From assembly GCA_963565915.1 (NCBI GenBank), contig OY751487.1, forward strand, positions 1,860,001-1,924,000: DNA of 64,000 nt, in the 5' to 3' direction. This DNA comes from Entoloma clypeatum. Lineage: Eukaryota > Basidiomycota > Agaricomycetes > Agaricales > Entolomataceae. Under the pieces are notes generated by a model. It saw nothing but the letters and a program-made list of their open reading frames with translations. It was not told where the DNA came from and did not search any database. Positions 34,127 through 47,527 of the stretch are shown here, in pieces; position 1 is the first letter of the stretch, and each line of letters starts with the position of its first letter. The translations under genes were made by a program, and so were the position numbers.

Positions 34127-36132
34127 ATGGCGACCAATGGCGCTGGAACAATGAAATCTTCCTTCACCTCCATCCTTCCTGTCCTCAGGGTGTGTCATGA
34201 ACAGTCTCCTGCTCGCGAGCCTACGTTGAAGCTCGCGACCTAGCCACCCAGAATCAGGCGGAGGCATCTACGAAAGGTCTTGTGCACCCTTTCGAAAAAA
34301 GTTCAAGCAAAAGGCTCACTGTATTCAAAGTATTCTTGGTTGCCAGATGTTCTCAGGTTGAAGGGCAGCGTGAGTTCCTATTCTTTCATGCTAGCGTCAC
34401 GTCTTGACAAGGATTTCGCGTTCAGATCATCAGCCGCATCATTGGCCCAGTTTTAACAATCACACTTTTTTCCATCGGCGTTGCCTATGCGAAGGAGAAT
34501 GGTCTCCAAGTTGTCCAAACAAGTAGCATTGTCCCGCTCCTTTCTGTTGTGGTGAGCATCCAGCCATTCCCTACAAGTAAGTAGCTTCTCAGTCATCCGG
34601 CCAATGAATAGGTCGGCCTGCTTCTTGTCTTCCGGTGCGTACCTGGTTATCTTTACGTTTCATATTGCCCAAAACGTTCTCTTAGAAATGGGTAATTTCC
34701 ATACTTGCAACTGGTTCCTTACAAGTTAACTCAGTGGAATCTCTCAGCACATCTTATGATCGCTTCTGGGAAGGCCGTAAGACATTCGCCTCGATGACTT
34801 CCAACATTCGGAGCCTTTCTCGCCAAATTTGGATCAGCGTTGCGCTTCCACCGATAACGGAACAACCTGAACATGCGAAAGGGAAAACACCCGTTACTTC
34901 CCTCACTGCTGCCCACCTGCACCACAGGAAAGTGGAGGCTCTACGCCTGTGTCTCTCCTTCGCTTTCGCAACCAAGCATTACCTTCGCGGTGAAGACGGT
35001 ATCCATTGGGATGACTTTCAAGGCATCCTTCCTGCCGCATTCGTGCATTTTGGGGAGCGCGGATTCAACGTCCAGATTACAGCAGAAACTCGAGCTTACT
35101 CTACTATGTCAAATGATTCGAACGAACGAGGAAGCGGGACGTCAACTCCTGATGGAACGAGACCAGATGCTACGAAACGCGTTCGTGCGAAGAGGAGCAA
35201 ACAACAAATTGCAAGTCCAACCACTCCCCTTCTGTCCGGAAATCATCACACCATCGATTTTCATACCCCCCCTGTGGATACAACGTCGATGCCTCTCCCT
35301 ATGGTGTGAGTGTCGAAAAGATTGTGGACTTCGGTTGTTGACACATTCCTATTAGGCTCGCGCATGAGTTGTCGCGAATCATATTTAGCTTCAGAAAAGA
35401 TGGCTGTCTGGAAACAGTCGGTCCAGCTGGTATGTTTGAAAACATGACTATATCATTTGTCTCCTTCCTTATCGCTGTTTATGCAGGTGTCAACGCAATG
35501 TTCCAATCGTAGGATCATCCCATATCTACCCAAGCTATTCTGCTGACGCCCGCCCAGAGTGACGTCTATGGTAGACCAACTGACATCCATGGAGCGGGTT
35601 GCCAATACCCCGATACCTAGTTCATGTACGTATCTGCCCATGAATGTTGACGCGGTTAACCTTACTTGCATATCTAGATGGAATTCACCTCAAGCAATGT
35701 GTTACACTTTACCTTTTTGCACTTCCTTTTTCACTCGTTACTGATCTAGGATGGGCTATGGTCCCTATCGTCACCATCGTTGCATTCACCTTCATGGGCA
35801 TCGAGGGCATTGCAGAGGAGATCGAGATGCCTTTCGGTCTGTAGTCCTTTTCCCCCCTGTTTCTTGGTGATAAATCTTGATCGTGAATCTAGGGAATGAC
35901 GGCCACGATCTCCCCTTGGGTACTTTCTTCCATATTTTTCGTGCTATAGACGCCATCTTATATTTTTCCAGATCGTTATTGCCAAGATTTGAAGGACGAA
36001 ATCTCGTATGTCTTTGTTCCATCAGAGAATATGCTGACCTGATGGAACTCTGGTCACAGTTACATGATAGAAAGATTACCCGAAGGAGGAGAAGGACTCC
36101 ATGGCTATGACGATGGTGAAGGCGATGATTGA
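34127..36132 (+). CDS. Bestrophin-like (UPF0187) anion channel, complete copy
   Basis: Membrane channel of the bestrophin/UPF0187 family. Visible blocks: IISRIIGPVLTITLFSIGVA (membrane segment), SSIVPLLSVVVGLLLVFR, SYDRFWEGRKTFASMTSNIR (the family signature), RLCLSFAFATKHYLRGEDGI, a Ser/Pro-rich insert ending with KRVRAKRSKQQ, LAHELSRIIFSFRKDGCLET, MERVANTPIPSSYGIHLKQC, YLFALPFSLVTDLGWAMVPI, FTFMGIEGIAEEIEMPFG, and the tail YMIERLPEGGEG ending at TGA 36130-36132. Several introns of 45-60 bp. The 5' end is uncertain: ATG 34127 (MATNGAGTMKSS) is my choice, but an upstream frame from 34003 reads RWLGSVLKLTIPRGASIIYI, which could be the first membrane helix. Family firm, ion selectivity unknown. 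Confidence 0.8.
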
Positions 36133-36222
36133 GCTGTTTCGAATGATCGGACATCGGAAATATGAAGTCCAAGCAGTAGTTGAAATGTCATCTCAATAAA
36201 ATCTCCATTTCAACAACATCAT

Positions 36223-37233
<1,011 letters not shown>

Positions 37234-37360
37234 GGTCTTCTAGCCTGAAGGTCGTCGACGTCGGTCCGACTCGGTCAGTGGAAGTCTCAGTCACGTGCCC
37301 ACCTTTTTACTGGTTTCTACAAATAACATACTGTATGCGTTGTACATATACTTATACGCA

Positions 37361-40300
37361 CTACCTAGTATCCACCATAGACCTTCGCCATTTCGCCGTG
37401 AGATCATCAACTTTGAGTAAAACCCCAGCTGTCACCCTCCTCAACTTCGTCTCATGGTTTCCTCCACCCCCCTGCATCTTCAAACCCCCCTCGAGTGCCG
37501 AAAAGACCGCACCTGCCCACTCACTAGTCCCGAGTAGCAATTCGGTATGCTCCAAGCCCATGACGCGACCCCCATCCAACTCCAAACACCCGTCAAGTAC
37601 GATCAGCGCCAACTCCAACGCAGCTGAAATAACAGCAGCTTCTTTGCCTTTTCGGCCTCCCTCTTCCCCACTCTCATCGTCATCTTCGATCTCCAAATGT
37701 GAGATGGGCCTTGTTCCAATAGTCACCGCAAGTTCCAAGGCGTCAGGAGCAACAATCGCCAGCCACTCGGGCACATTTTGCGAGGCATGCACGAGAATCG
37801 CCAGTGACCTCAGAAATTGGGAGAGTACGGTCGGATCAAGTATAAGACCAGTACCAGCCCCATAATACCTTTCTCGTCCTGTACGATGCGCGGTCCGCTG
37901 CTCTCGAGCCTGTTCGTCCCGAAGGAAAAGCCAAAATCGGTTGACAAGAGGAGCAATGAAATATTCTGTCGCAACCTCCGTGAATGGGATATTCTGGGGC
38001 ACTCGAGAAGTGGCAGCTCGGGCGACGGGAGAAGATACTTCGACCACACCAGCAGGTTTCTTGATACGCAGCCGTCGCTCGCGGACGATTTCTGGTGAAT
38101 TTTCAGAGCTGACGAGTTTCTGTTTCTCGATTGCGTTCGTGCTGATACTGTCCATTATGAGAGGCAACGCATTTTGCGCTTCCACAGCAAGGTAACGTCG
38201 ATGCAAAGGTGCAGGGAGTTTTTTACTTGGGAACGATATTCGATCTGTAGAGACTTCAGAGAAAGGCACAGGAAGAGAAGCCATCTCCCTCGCCCCGATG
38301 GCTAATGCATTGAGCGCAGCATAGCGCTGACCAATGGAATACTGGTTCTTGAAAAATTCCTCGATGAGAGCACTGAAATACATGGTTAGATATGCGACAG
38401 ATAATGTTACAGCGAGAACTTACGGCGCCCCCTTTCGTGGACAGCAAGCAATCAAGGCATTTAAAGCGTTTTGCCTCTTGACATCGAAATTTTCGAAATC
38501 GTAGTTATCCTGCAATGAGATCAAGCCGTATACGAGGTTGACAGCATTTTCATCTATCGCCCAGAAATATCCATAAACAGATCTTTCACGGATAAGAAAG
38601 AATCGAACTGACCAAGCTCGGTCCCGTATCCTTTCTTCTTGCGGATAAGTTCCTCGGCACAGTTAAGTGCCATTTCGATCTTGTCAGCTTCGTGAGGCTC
38701 GTCGCTCGATTTCTGGCCGCCCGTGCTCCGCAACAGCTCTCCCAGCTGGGCAAGATATACCGGGCGGGGGACCTTTTTGACTCCGACGTTTAGCGAGGGC
38801 TCCTTCTCAATATTTTGAAGGTCAGAGGGCGTGGGTGATGGAGAGCGCGAAGATATGGGAGATGCGTAACCAGTCATAGAATCGTCAGAATCATAGCCCT
38901 TACTTGGTTCATTGAATGTCACCCGTGATGTGGCATCCGTCCGGGAAGGAGTGGGAGTCGGTGCCTTGATCTCAATTTCTGGTGTTTCTAGGCTGGCAAG
39001 ATTTGCATCCACGTCTCGAGCTTCAAGCAACTTCCTCAGGCCTCGAGCCCATGGCTTCCCGGAGTCTTCTCCATCCCAATCGCCAAAGTCCAGTTTCTTA
39101 CCTGCCATTTTAGCAACGACTTCTGCAGTGAGCATTCCGCAGCGTCGCACTGAGACATCAAGGTGGCCAACATAAGTCCCAATCCCTGAGATAAAGGGTG
39201 GCGAGAATGCGAGAGACTGTACGTGCTGGGATGGTGGTGGCAGATATGAGACCGCAATCAATAAGAAGGATGTCAGATCTAGTAGGAATAGGATTAAACA
39301 CGAGCAAAGCAAGGTCGGAGAGTTAGTGGCTTACATTGGTGTTGGGACAAAAACGAATGTTTGATGTGATCTGGAGATGACCAGACTTCCAAAGTAGCGC
39401 TAATCAACGCATCGAGAACTGGGTCCACAATAAATGGAGATCAAAAAGGAAGACTAACAGGCGGGCTCGCCTTGCTCATCAACCTTCTCAGTTTGAGCGC
39501 CACCCGATAACCAGCAAACAAAAATACGAGCCATCCCAGCATCCCAGTTTTTCCGGGTGATTATTGTACAAGCTGATTCCCACAACTCCTCATTTTCTGG
39601 TGTGAGCCTCCCCGTCAGTCCATTAAGCAGCTGCGCCTCTCGTTTCACAAGGGCTCGTTTGGCAGGAGTATTATCCGTGCTACACTGTGAAGGAATGGAT
39701 GCCAGTAGCGATGTTAATATGGATCGTAACGTCAGGTTGGACGGAAGTTCCAACAGGAGGGATGACCAGAAACTAGAATACGCTGCCGCGTCGTTTGCAT
39801 CCAAACGAGCCCGGATAGCAGATAAGGTAGCCTGGAAGAAAGAAGGTTGTGTTCGAGAAATCGGTGGTATGGGAGGGAAGACACCCTGATTCGCAAGCTT
39901 GCCAAGGAGGTACGAAACCGACGCTATCGCGACTGATGCGAGTTTTATCATTGTATGCAAGAACAAGATATCCGGAGACATACCTTTTGACGGTGCCTTT
40001 GACAACGAAGCTATCAAGCATTCACACCGCACACATACGTTATTGAAATATGTGCCATGCACTAGCAGGGGAGGAACATGGCCTCTTTCTACAGCATTCG
40101 CGACCTTTCCAGGAATTGTCACGATGTTTCGAACGCAATCCTCCCAGACAACCTGCTTTGATGGCTCCCCGCTGTCTTGACAGAAGATGGTAGAATGCAG
40201 ACGGTCCACCGGATATCTTGTCGCAAGGTGATTCAGCAGACGAATTGAATGGCTTGTCAGTGTTTGAGACAAGATTGTGGAATATGCGGTGTTTGCAACA

Positions 40301-40623
40301 TTTCCTGCTGCAGGAGAAGCGAACGAAAATGTATCGGGACAGAAATACTGTTCCACTAAGGGCGTCGCCTGGGCTTCGGCAAGAGACTTGTCCCATGTTG
40401 GTAGCACATGATGAAGCAAGGCGCGTTGGATGGAGGGAATGTGTTTGCGGACATGAACGGAGCGATCTGGGAGAGGCGGGCTGTTGTGTTGTCTAAACTG
40501 AGGAGGAAGTAGACCAAGACATGCAAGCGGGCTGCTCAACAGGACGAGCAGTGTCTGGAGATCAGGAACAGGCTGTTGCAATCTATGAAGCACATCTCCA
40601 ACCAGTCTCTGGTCATCGTCCAT
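37361..40623 (-). CDS. TEL2: Telomere length regulation protein TEL2
   Basis: TEL2 is the core of the TTT complex (Tel2-Tti1-Tti2), which with Hsp90 stabilises PIKK kinases such as TOR, Tel1 and Mec1. The N-terminal half is helical (LQTLLVLLSSPLACLGLLPP; HVRKHIPSIQRALLHHVLP; TILSQTLTSHSIRLLNHLAT). The middle holds KKLDFGDWDGEDSGKPWARG and a Ser/Pro linker. The conserved C-terminal block includes PRPVYLAQLGELLRS, QNALNALIACCPRKGA, QYSIGQRYAALNALAIGARE and TEYFIAPLVNRFWLFLRDEQ. Start MDDDQRLVGDVLHRLQQ at 40623; an in-frame ATG at 40692 would overlap the next gene's start. About five exons. Stop at 37361-37363. Confidence 0.88.
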
Positions 40624-40690
40624 GACGCGCGAGAAGGATGCATCAGTAGGGAGTATAAACGGCTGTCGAAAGTCTAAAAATAGAACACGC
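40624..40690. promoter_or_regulatory. Short bidirectional promoter, TEL2 / S41 peptidase
   Basis: Only 67 bp separate the two start codons. If TEL2 instead starts at the in-frame ATG at 40692, the two coding regions would overlap. No TATA box is visible. Confidence 0.45.
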
Positions 40691-43625
40691 ATGTTCATCT
40701 CCCTCCTTGCATTGACCACTCTTGCCTTGGCTGCAACTTTACCGATCGACCCTTGCACGACCATTGCTGGCAAGAAATGGGTCCTACCTCGCGAAGCCCG
40801 TGCCTGTATGTTCGCGTCCCCAGTCCATCCTCAAACAAAAGCAAATGTAGGCCCCATGTACATAGCTGCAAGCCGAGGTCCTAGAATTTATCCAGGTCAT
40901 TGAAGTTGTAAACAAGACTCTTGCTTTCCACACTTCTGTCAACTACCAAATCCAGGCCCCAAAGCCCTACGATGAGGATGTCCACGAAAACCTAAAGGCC
41001 GACTTGGCCAGAATTAGCCAGCACACCTATCCATCGGACTTCGAACTCCACCTCGACATATACCGTTCGTTCAAACGTGCTAACGATGGACACTGTGGAG
41101 TCTACAACTATTGTTATGATTGTGAGGTTTCCGTCCGTTCAGCGCAAGTTGATAATTTTATCACGGAATTCCTTAGCATTTTATGTGACATATATTCCAA
41201 TCCCACTTGTTCTTATTACCGAAGTCGATGGGTCCCAGAACGTTTACATTGCTCCAGAGGCATTCAATGTCACTCTGGCGGAATTTGGGGACGAAATAGA
41301 ATTCTGGCAAAATGCTCTCCCTGGGGATCTCAAAGGCAAACTTAGCTCAGTGAGTTTCCTATCTTCACTGGCCATGTCAAACTGTCCTATTATTCCCGTA
41401 TAGTTATCGGGCGCCCGTGTTCTCCTCATTAACGATCAAGACCCTTTCGTCGCTGTCCATAACAATACTCTAATTACGGGAGGTTATCAGTCCTATGGGA
41501 CCCGCCAAAATTCGTATGTTCCAGCACATGTTCTCTCGTCAGTGATCTCATTTCTCCCGCTCTAGCTTCTTCTCCAGTTACCATCGTGGGCCAGAAAGCT
41601 GGCAATATGTAATGGGAAACTTTGCCCAGCATACGCATCCTCTCGCTGACAGTGTCAATATTACCATTCAACGTATTAACAGCAGCATAATCGACAGAAT
41701 AGTGGCATGTCCTTTTTACCTCTTTCCTATTTACGTCTCCATCTGAAGGTGCATCAGATGCCATACAGGTCACGATTGGGTTCAGCCTCCAAGAACTTCA
41801 CAGATCTGCCCTCGTACCGGGAAAATAACTGCCGTGCAACCAACACTACCAATGGGTCCAACATTTACGGTGGCGTTTCAATATACGATAACGCAGACAT
41901 TTCTGGATCAGCAGCTTTCTATCAGCAACAGCCTGCCGTCAGCATCAGAGATGCTCGCCGATATGCGCTCAACGTAATCATGGACGGCGCGCCGCTTTCG
42001 AACATTGATCTACCTGAACAACTCCAGCCTACGTTACCCCCTTCAAATCAAAGCTACAGCGTGGCCCAATTCTACATGCTTGATGATCAGACCACGGCTG
42101 TCCTTGCCCTGGGAAGCTTCTCGGCGAAGAACTTCACAGCCTTTGGCTTGAGCTTGTTGACTGGTCTTCAGGAAGTGAAGGACAAAGGTGCGACACGGCT
42201 AATCGTCGATGTGGTATGTTGTTCATTCGTCAACAATTTGATAAACCGATCGCAAGCGCATCCCCTGTTGGACAGACTAATAATGGGGGAGGTACACCAA
42301 TATTTTCCACTTCATTGCACAAAGGAATAACAACTTTTCTAGGATATATCTGTATCGCTCACGTGAGTTTCCCTTGGAACTTTTCTCTGCAGTATTTCAA
42401 TGGAGGCAACCATCGATTTCAGTGGCTTCATCGAATTGTTAGTGAACCTTTGCATGATTGAAAAGATGGGATATTCATTCACTATTAACGTAGATCATAG
42501 GTCGTAGCGACAGCACCGAGCCACAAGCAGGACTCGATACCGCTATTCGCGCTGGCCCGCTTGCCCAGCTGATTGTGGAAAAGATTGCAGACGGTGGTGA
42601 TCCCATGACCCTACTATCCTACAACCCAGTCCAATGGAGCAACGCTTCGAACATGCCGTTCCCGGATGGCAGCGAATGGCTGTACCCTACAGTGAAGAAG
42701 ACGATCAACGGTCATCAAGATGCGTTCAGTCCAAGGTTCTCTCGCTTGAGCTTACCATATACCCAGAGGACTAATCATGATCTTGTATGATGCGACCATT
42801 CTTAGATTAGGACAGGAATGCCAGCCTTTTCTATGGGATGCACCGATACGAGGGTTATTCGATCCCCGGAAAGTGGTAATTCTCTCAAACGGAAGGTACC
42901 TCGGTCTCATTTCAGATATCGGCGCATGCTAACATGCTCCTCAGATGCGCGAGCTCTTGCTCCCTTTTCAGCGTAGGTTTCAGGAAGTGCTGATTCTCAA
43001 GAGGAGAAATAACACAGCCTTGGCTAATGACAGATTACAATGGCGAAGCACGAAGGTGTCAGGACCGTCGTTGCCGGAGGTAAAAAGGGTGTTCCCCAAA
43101 AGTATTGTGGAACCGTCGGAGGACAATCTACCCATTTTGGCATGATTGACACCGAGGTCAAGGTGGGTACTTTTATGGTCTAAATTCAGTAATCATAGAA
43201 GTTGATATTGTATCGCAGTCGACGGGATTGAAGGAACATGGGCTTGCGCCTCCTGATTTGTGAGTGGCTTTTGTGCATGTAGTCATGAGGATTTGACCTT
43301 CACGGAACTTCTAGCCTGACAAACAGTGTTCAAGGTATAACTTGGAGGCTTGCTTTCGGCATTGACAATAAGAACGATCCCGAGGGTGCGTTCATGTTTG
43401 AAACTCATGGTCAATAAGATCTGACTCGTTCGCCTTTCCAGAATGGCAAGATCAACCAGCTGATACCAATTTTGACTTGACTATCCACAAGTGAGCTTTT
43501 TTCTCTGTCAAATGTCAGGTCATTCACACTAGCATTCCTCAAGTGTCAATAATCCTGTGGCGATATGGAATGAAATCGCGGAGACCTTGTTACCCCCTTC
43601 TGTTCCTTTTAGGGTACAATCCTAA
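40691..43625 (+). CDS. Secreted S41-family serine peptidase (UstP/CPAF-like)
   Basis: Start MFISLLALTTLALAATLP is a clean signal peptide. Blocks in order: KKWVLPREARACMF; NYQIQAPKPYDEDVHENLKA; HLDIYRSFKRANDGHCGV; PLVLITEVDGSQNVYIAPEA; ARVLLINDQDPFVAV; YRSRLGSASKNFTDLPSYR; VAQFYMLDDQTTAVLALGSF; DKGATRLIVDV, then TNNGGGYICIAHWLHRI across two introns; EPQAGLDTAIRAGPLAQLI; and the nucleophile region ILSNGRCASSCSLFS. It ends NNPVAIWNEIAETLLPPS and stops at 43623-43625. About 14 or more short introns make this the most finely split gene of the window. I know this architecture from fungal S41 peptidases, some tied to peptide natural products, but no such cluster is seen here, so an extracellular digestive role is equally likely. 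Confidence 0.8.
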
Positions 43626-43734
43626 AACTAGAATTATTTTCAGACAGACATTATCTATACCCTAGTGAATTATATGAATTATTCGCCATCTCGGATACAT
43701 ACACATACTTGGTGATGTCTATTCTGAAAACCTG

Positions 43735-46700
43735 CTAATTGGCAGTCATGGCTGAACTTCCAGGTAGCCTTCCAAACATCCGACTGATCCTCCACCCTAC
43801 CCTCTCCACCCCAATCCCAACACCCACCAACACCGCCACATCCGCCACTAACACACCCAACACACCAAGCATAAACCGCGGCGCAAATACCTTCCACACC
43901 ATCAAATGCCTCCGAAGTATCGCCGCGCTTACAGCCGTTCCCAGAAGCAGAGTAGTAAAGTACATCATGAACCCGAGCGCAGCCAGCGTGCTCTCGCGTT
44001 TGATTTGCGAGTCAGGTTTGATGACGTCCGCATCGCTTTTAACGGCGCCCGGTGCCGAAGGGACCGTCGTATTCGGTAATGGTGCACGGTTCCATAATGA
44101 TACGAGTGGGGCCGCCACTCCCATGAGGAACAAGGGCCCCACAGAATTACTCATTACCGTGATGGGAGCGTAAGGGTAGATGAGAGTCGGCGTCAGCATG
44201 AATGCCGACTTCCACTGTATAGAAGAGATGGTCGACTGGTGGCCTGTACCGAAGAAGGCCAGCACTCCAAGTAGGGCGACGGGTACGACATCTGCAAAAT
44301 GGACCTCAGGAGAGGTGGAGGCCGCGGCCTCGTTACCCTTGAGCAAAGCCGATGGCGTGGAAGAGGCAAATGTCGCCTCGATGTTGAGCACGTCGCGCAC
44401 GCTGTCCAGAACCTCCAGATACGAAAGTAAGGCGACAGTCGCGAGTGCAAGGACAAATTGTCCCGTCAGCTGAGTGGACACATAGACGATCCCGAGAGAG
44501 ACGGTCCAAAAGATGAAATAAGGTGACCCGAACGCGTTGGCGTAGCCGATGATGTTGACCTGGCGCCGCTCGCCAGGTTTGGGATCTTTGACCTCGATGT
44601 CAAGGCAAACAGGGACGGACCACCAGAGCGCGCTGCCCGAGACAATGATGCCCAAGGCGAAGCGTGCAACCCATGTCCTGCTCAGTCGAAGGAATGAGGA
44701 CCACTGGTGGTCGACGACTCCGGCAGAATCCAACCATTCGATAACCCAGAACAGAGTGCCCGCGATAAGAGTCGACCTCAGGACGAGGGGAAGGAACGAT
44801 CGGGCAACGCCGACATCCGAACGCGTAATGTGGATGAAGCGGGCGATGACCCATGGAAGACATACCGCAACTGGAAACGCGGTGATCAAAACCAAAAGTG
44901 GAGGCGTTGGCACGGACGAGGAAGCGTAGAAGGTGACGTGGCAATAAGGATGCTGTTCTTCTCTGCATACCGTGCTGATCGCGATGAGTCGGACGCAGAC
45001 AGCAAAGAGGAGGGAGAAGCCCAGGATTCGGGATCGCAAACGAGCGACGGGAGCGGTGAATCCAGTCAAGATGTAGGGGATGATTGAAGAGACCAGGAGG
45101 AAGGGCACGATCCTGTCTTCCCAAAAAGTGAACGAATTAGAAAAGAAAGCAAGGGTGTGCAGGACCAAAAGGATGGGCGTTGTTTTGAGTGTTTCCGAGC
45201 TGATCCGGGGACGGGAGGATGCAATGAGGACTAAGGATGACAGCAAGGGTGCAGCGAAAATTATACAGTCGAGCGCATCTATCCCTGGAAGCCATGCCGC
45301 CAGAAGGAGGTACGCGACGAAACCAATGACGGCTCCACCTGCCATGCCACGGACGGACGCCGCCAGGCGCTGGCTTAACCAACCGTCCCAATGGCTTTTG
45401 CAATCCGCAAGACCTGAATAGACTGACCATGTTGCTAGTAATCCGACACCGAGCACCGCCAAGCCCAAGCCCATTAGTAAAGGATTAAATTGGGCCCACA
45501 TTGAACGGCAGGAATTCAACGCAACACGAATGAAATTAGTCAGAGTTATCAATTCTATTTCGCTTGTGGAGGAGTCAGCTCTTGTTGCTGCCCATGCCGA
45601 TTCTAGGGCCTGCCATGAGTCATCGAGCTCGCCCCCATATGGGCTGGATCGGTAGGTTTTGAGATACGTGTTGACCTGGGCAGCATTTATCCGTAGAGCC
45701 TTGGCCAGCTGTGTCCCTCCGCTATCACGCCAGAACAATTCCGGGATGACCGTACCAAGATTGTTGAAAGGGATTGGAAGGCCCAGGATCAAGGAAAGGG
45801 TGGGGAGGATGTCAATTTGTTGGATGGCACGATGTGGGACGGACGCCCCGGGATAAGTCATATATCGCAGAAGGCCAGAGAGAGGTGGGATATGAGTTTG
45901 TGTAAGGGGAGAACCTTTGCTGTATACCCATAGACCTGCCGAGGTTTCGAGAATACCGTCGCCACCGTGGTCGCCTGAACGGTCCATGCCATGGTCACCC
46001 AGTACGACAAGCAAGGTATCATCGTCGAGCAAATCAACAACGCGTTTCAAGACATCATTCATCTGGGTAAGTTTGGCTTTCATGCTCGGGTGATCGGGGC
46101 CCACTCGGTGGCCGACGTGATCAACGCCCAAAAAATGGCCAATCAGGAAATCGAAGGGTTTGGCAGGGTCCTCGAGAAGCGGGAAGAGATGTCTAATGAC
46201 GCCTTCGTCGACGGTATGCAGGTCTTCTACGTTGAAGGAGTCGTAAGGGAAAGTCATGTTGGGTTGAAAGGCGTCAGGGAAGACTCCCATCCAGGTGTCA
46301 TCTCCCATGAAGGCGGCCTTTTGACGGGTGGATCATGATGTAAGGATAGGCCAAGTGAATGAGAAGGCAGGCGCACTTTTTTGCCAAAAAGGCCGAGCTG
46401 CCTCAGTATAGAGTCCTCTACAATGGAAGAACCACCAAAGTTGTTCCCTAGGTCGACGAATGTGGGCAGGGAACCTGTGGTGAGTGCCTTAATGCGCTGC
46501 AGTGTGGTGGTGGGAGGGTCGGCGTAGGCATTGTAGAGAAAGGAGTGTCTTGGTCTGGAGGCGGTGAGGTCCGCTGGCAGTGTCAAGATGTTATGATGGA
46601 AGGGAGAAGCTGGAATCGGGGGATTGGGAGTGAGGAAGTCAAAGCGCAGCGAGTCAATGATGAGGAGCACAGCCCTCTGGTGGGTGGGGGGCAGTGTACA

Positions 46701-46832
46701 ATTCTTGGCCGCACAGGTTGTGTAGTCGGTCAGCGACAATCGGGCCAGCAGGAAACCGCGCGTGAAGAGATAAATGCCTGCCAAATGGACAAAGGAGACC
46801 CACAGCAGGACAGCCAACCTCTTCGAGATCAT
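43735..46832 (-). CDS. GPI13: GPI ethanolamine phosphate transferase 3 (GPI13 / PIG-O)
   Basis: ER membrane enzyme that adds phosphoethanolamine to the third mannose of GPI anchors, the group later joined to protein. Start MISKRLAVLLWVSFVHLAGI at 46832 gives a signal anchor. The lumenal alkaline-phosphatase-like domain shows VLLIIDSLRFDF, TTTLQRIKALTTGSLPTF (Thr nucleophile region), FMGDDTWMGVFPDAF, LGVDHVGHRVGPDHP and VVLGDHGMDRSGDHGGDG. The C-terminal half has many membrane helices (for example MAGGAVIGFVAYLLLAAW). One intron near 46312-46368. Stop at 43735-43737. It converges on the S41 peptidase (109 bp between stops). Confidence 0.92.
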
Positions 46833-47527
46833 TGCAGTGCAGACCGTTAAATACAACGCTCGCTCTCCAACATCATCCCACCAACAAATGTCGAGTCGCC
46901 TCAATCACTTCGTCAGTTTCTTCTCTCATTTCATTCAATTAATTTCACATCTTGTCTTTCAAGGTCACTGTAACTTCTACAGCCTGCCGCGATCGTGACA
47001 CTGTGCCACTCCAGAAAACCATGCTTTCCCAATATTCTGTCGTGCGCGATAACACGTTGACCTCGCATGGTACAACGGACGCCGATGACCTTGAACTGCC
47101 CGAGTTTATGTGCAGAGTCCGAACACGCAATCTCCATCGCAGCCCGCGTCTAACCCAACCATCCTCCTAATTCGCGCCAACAAATTTGATATTGCATTTG
47201 CACCAGGGCAACGGACATGGACACTTGTCGAATAGAACACGAATTCAATGACCATGTAGTAGTATCCGCACCTCATGATGATCCAACTATGCATAGCAAA
47301 CTTGAACTGCTTCAAGATGATAATGATTGCGCGTAGACGCGGTGAACCTATTACAGAGCGTGGCCTTGGATTTCATGGATGGCTCGAATGGTAAGAATAC
47401 AGACAAGTTATAGAAATACACATACAACAGGACTACCAGTTACACGGTACACCGATAGGTGCGAAAAGAAATACAGAGTCATATCTTTATCAAATAAAAC
47501 AAATATCGTCGAGCAAAAGCAGGATGT
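46833..47527. other. Intergenic between GPI13 start and H1 stop
   Basis: Should hold the GPI13 promoter and the H1 3' UTR. Short open frames at 46931-47170 on both strands have no family signal. No repeat or RNA gene was recognised. Confidence 0.4.

Larger units (their letters stand above)
25813..34919. repeat. 9.1-kb duplicated segment, copy 2 (start of right contig)
   Basis: Second copy of 16507-25612, beginning at the first base after the N run, inside the RSP5 HECT domain. It differs from copy 1 at four places that I found; one of them, an extra T at 26983-26988, shifts the last codon of ABD1. After 34919 the sequence continues smoothly through the rest of the bestrophin-like gene. Confidence 0.97.

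Noticed and set aside
40691..43625. Natural-product (RiPP) gene cluster around the UstP-like S41 peptidase
   Set aside because: The neighbours are TEL2 and GPI13, both housekeeping. No precursor peptide with repeats, no UstY-type oxidase, no transporter or regulator is nearby.
43735..45430. Several open frames opposite GPI13 on the plus strand
   Set aside because: They are shadows of the long GPI13 exon, with no family features of their own.
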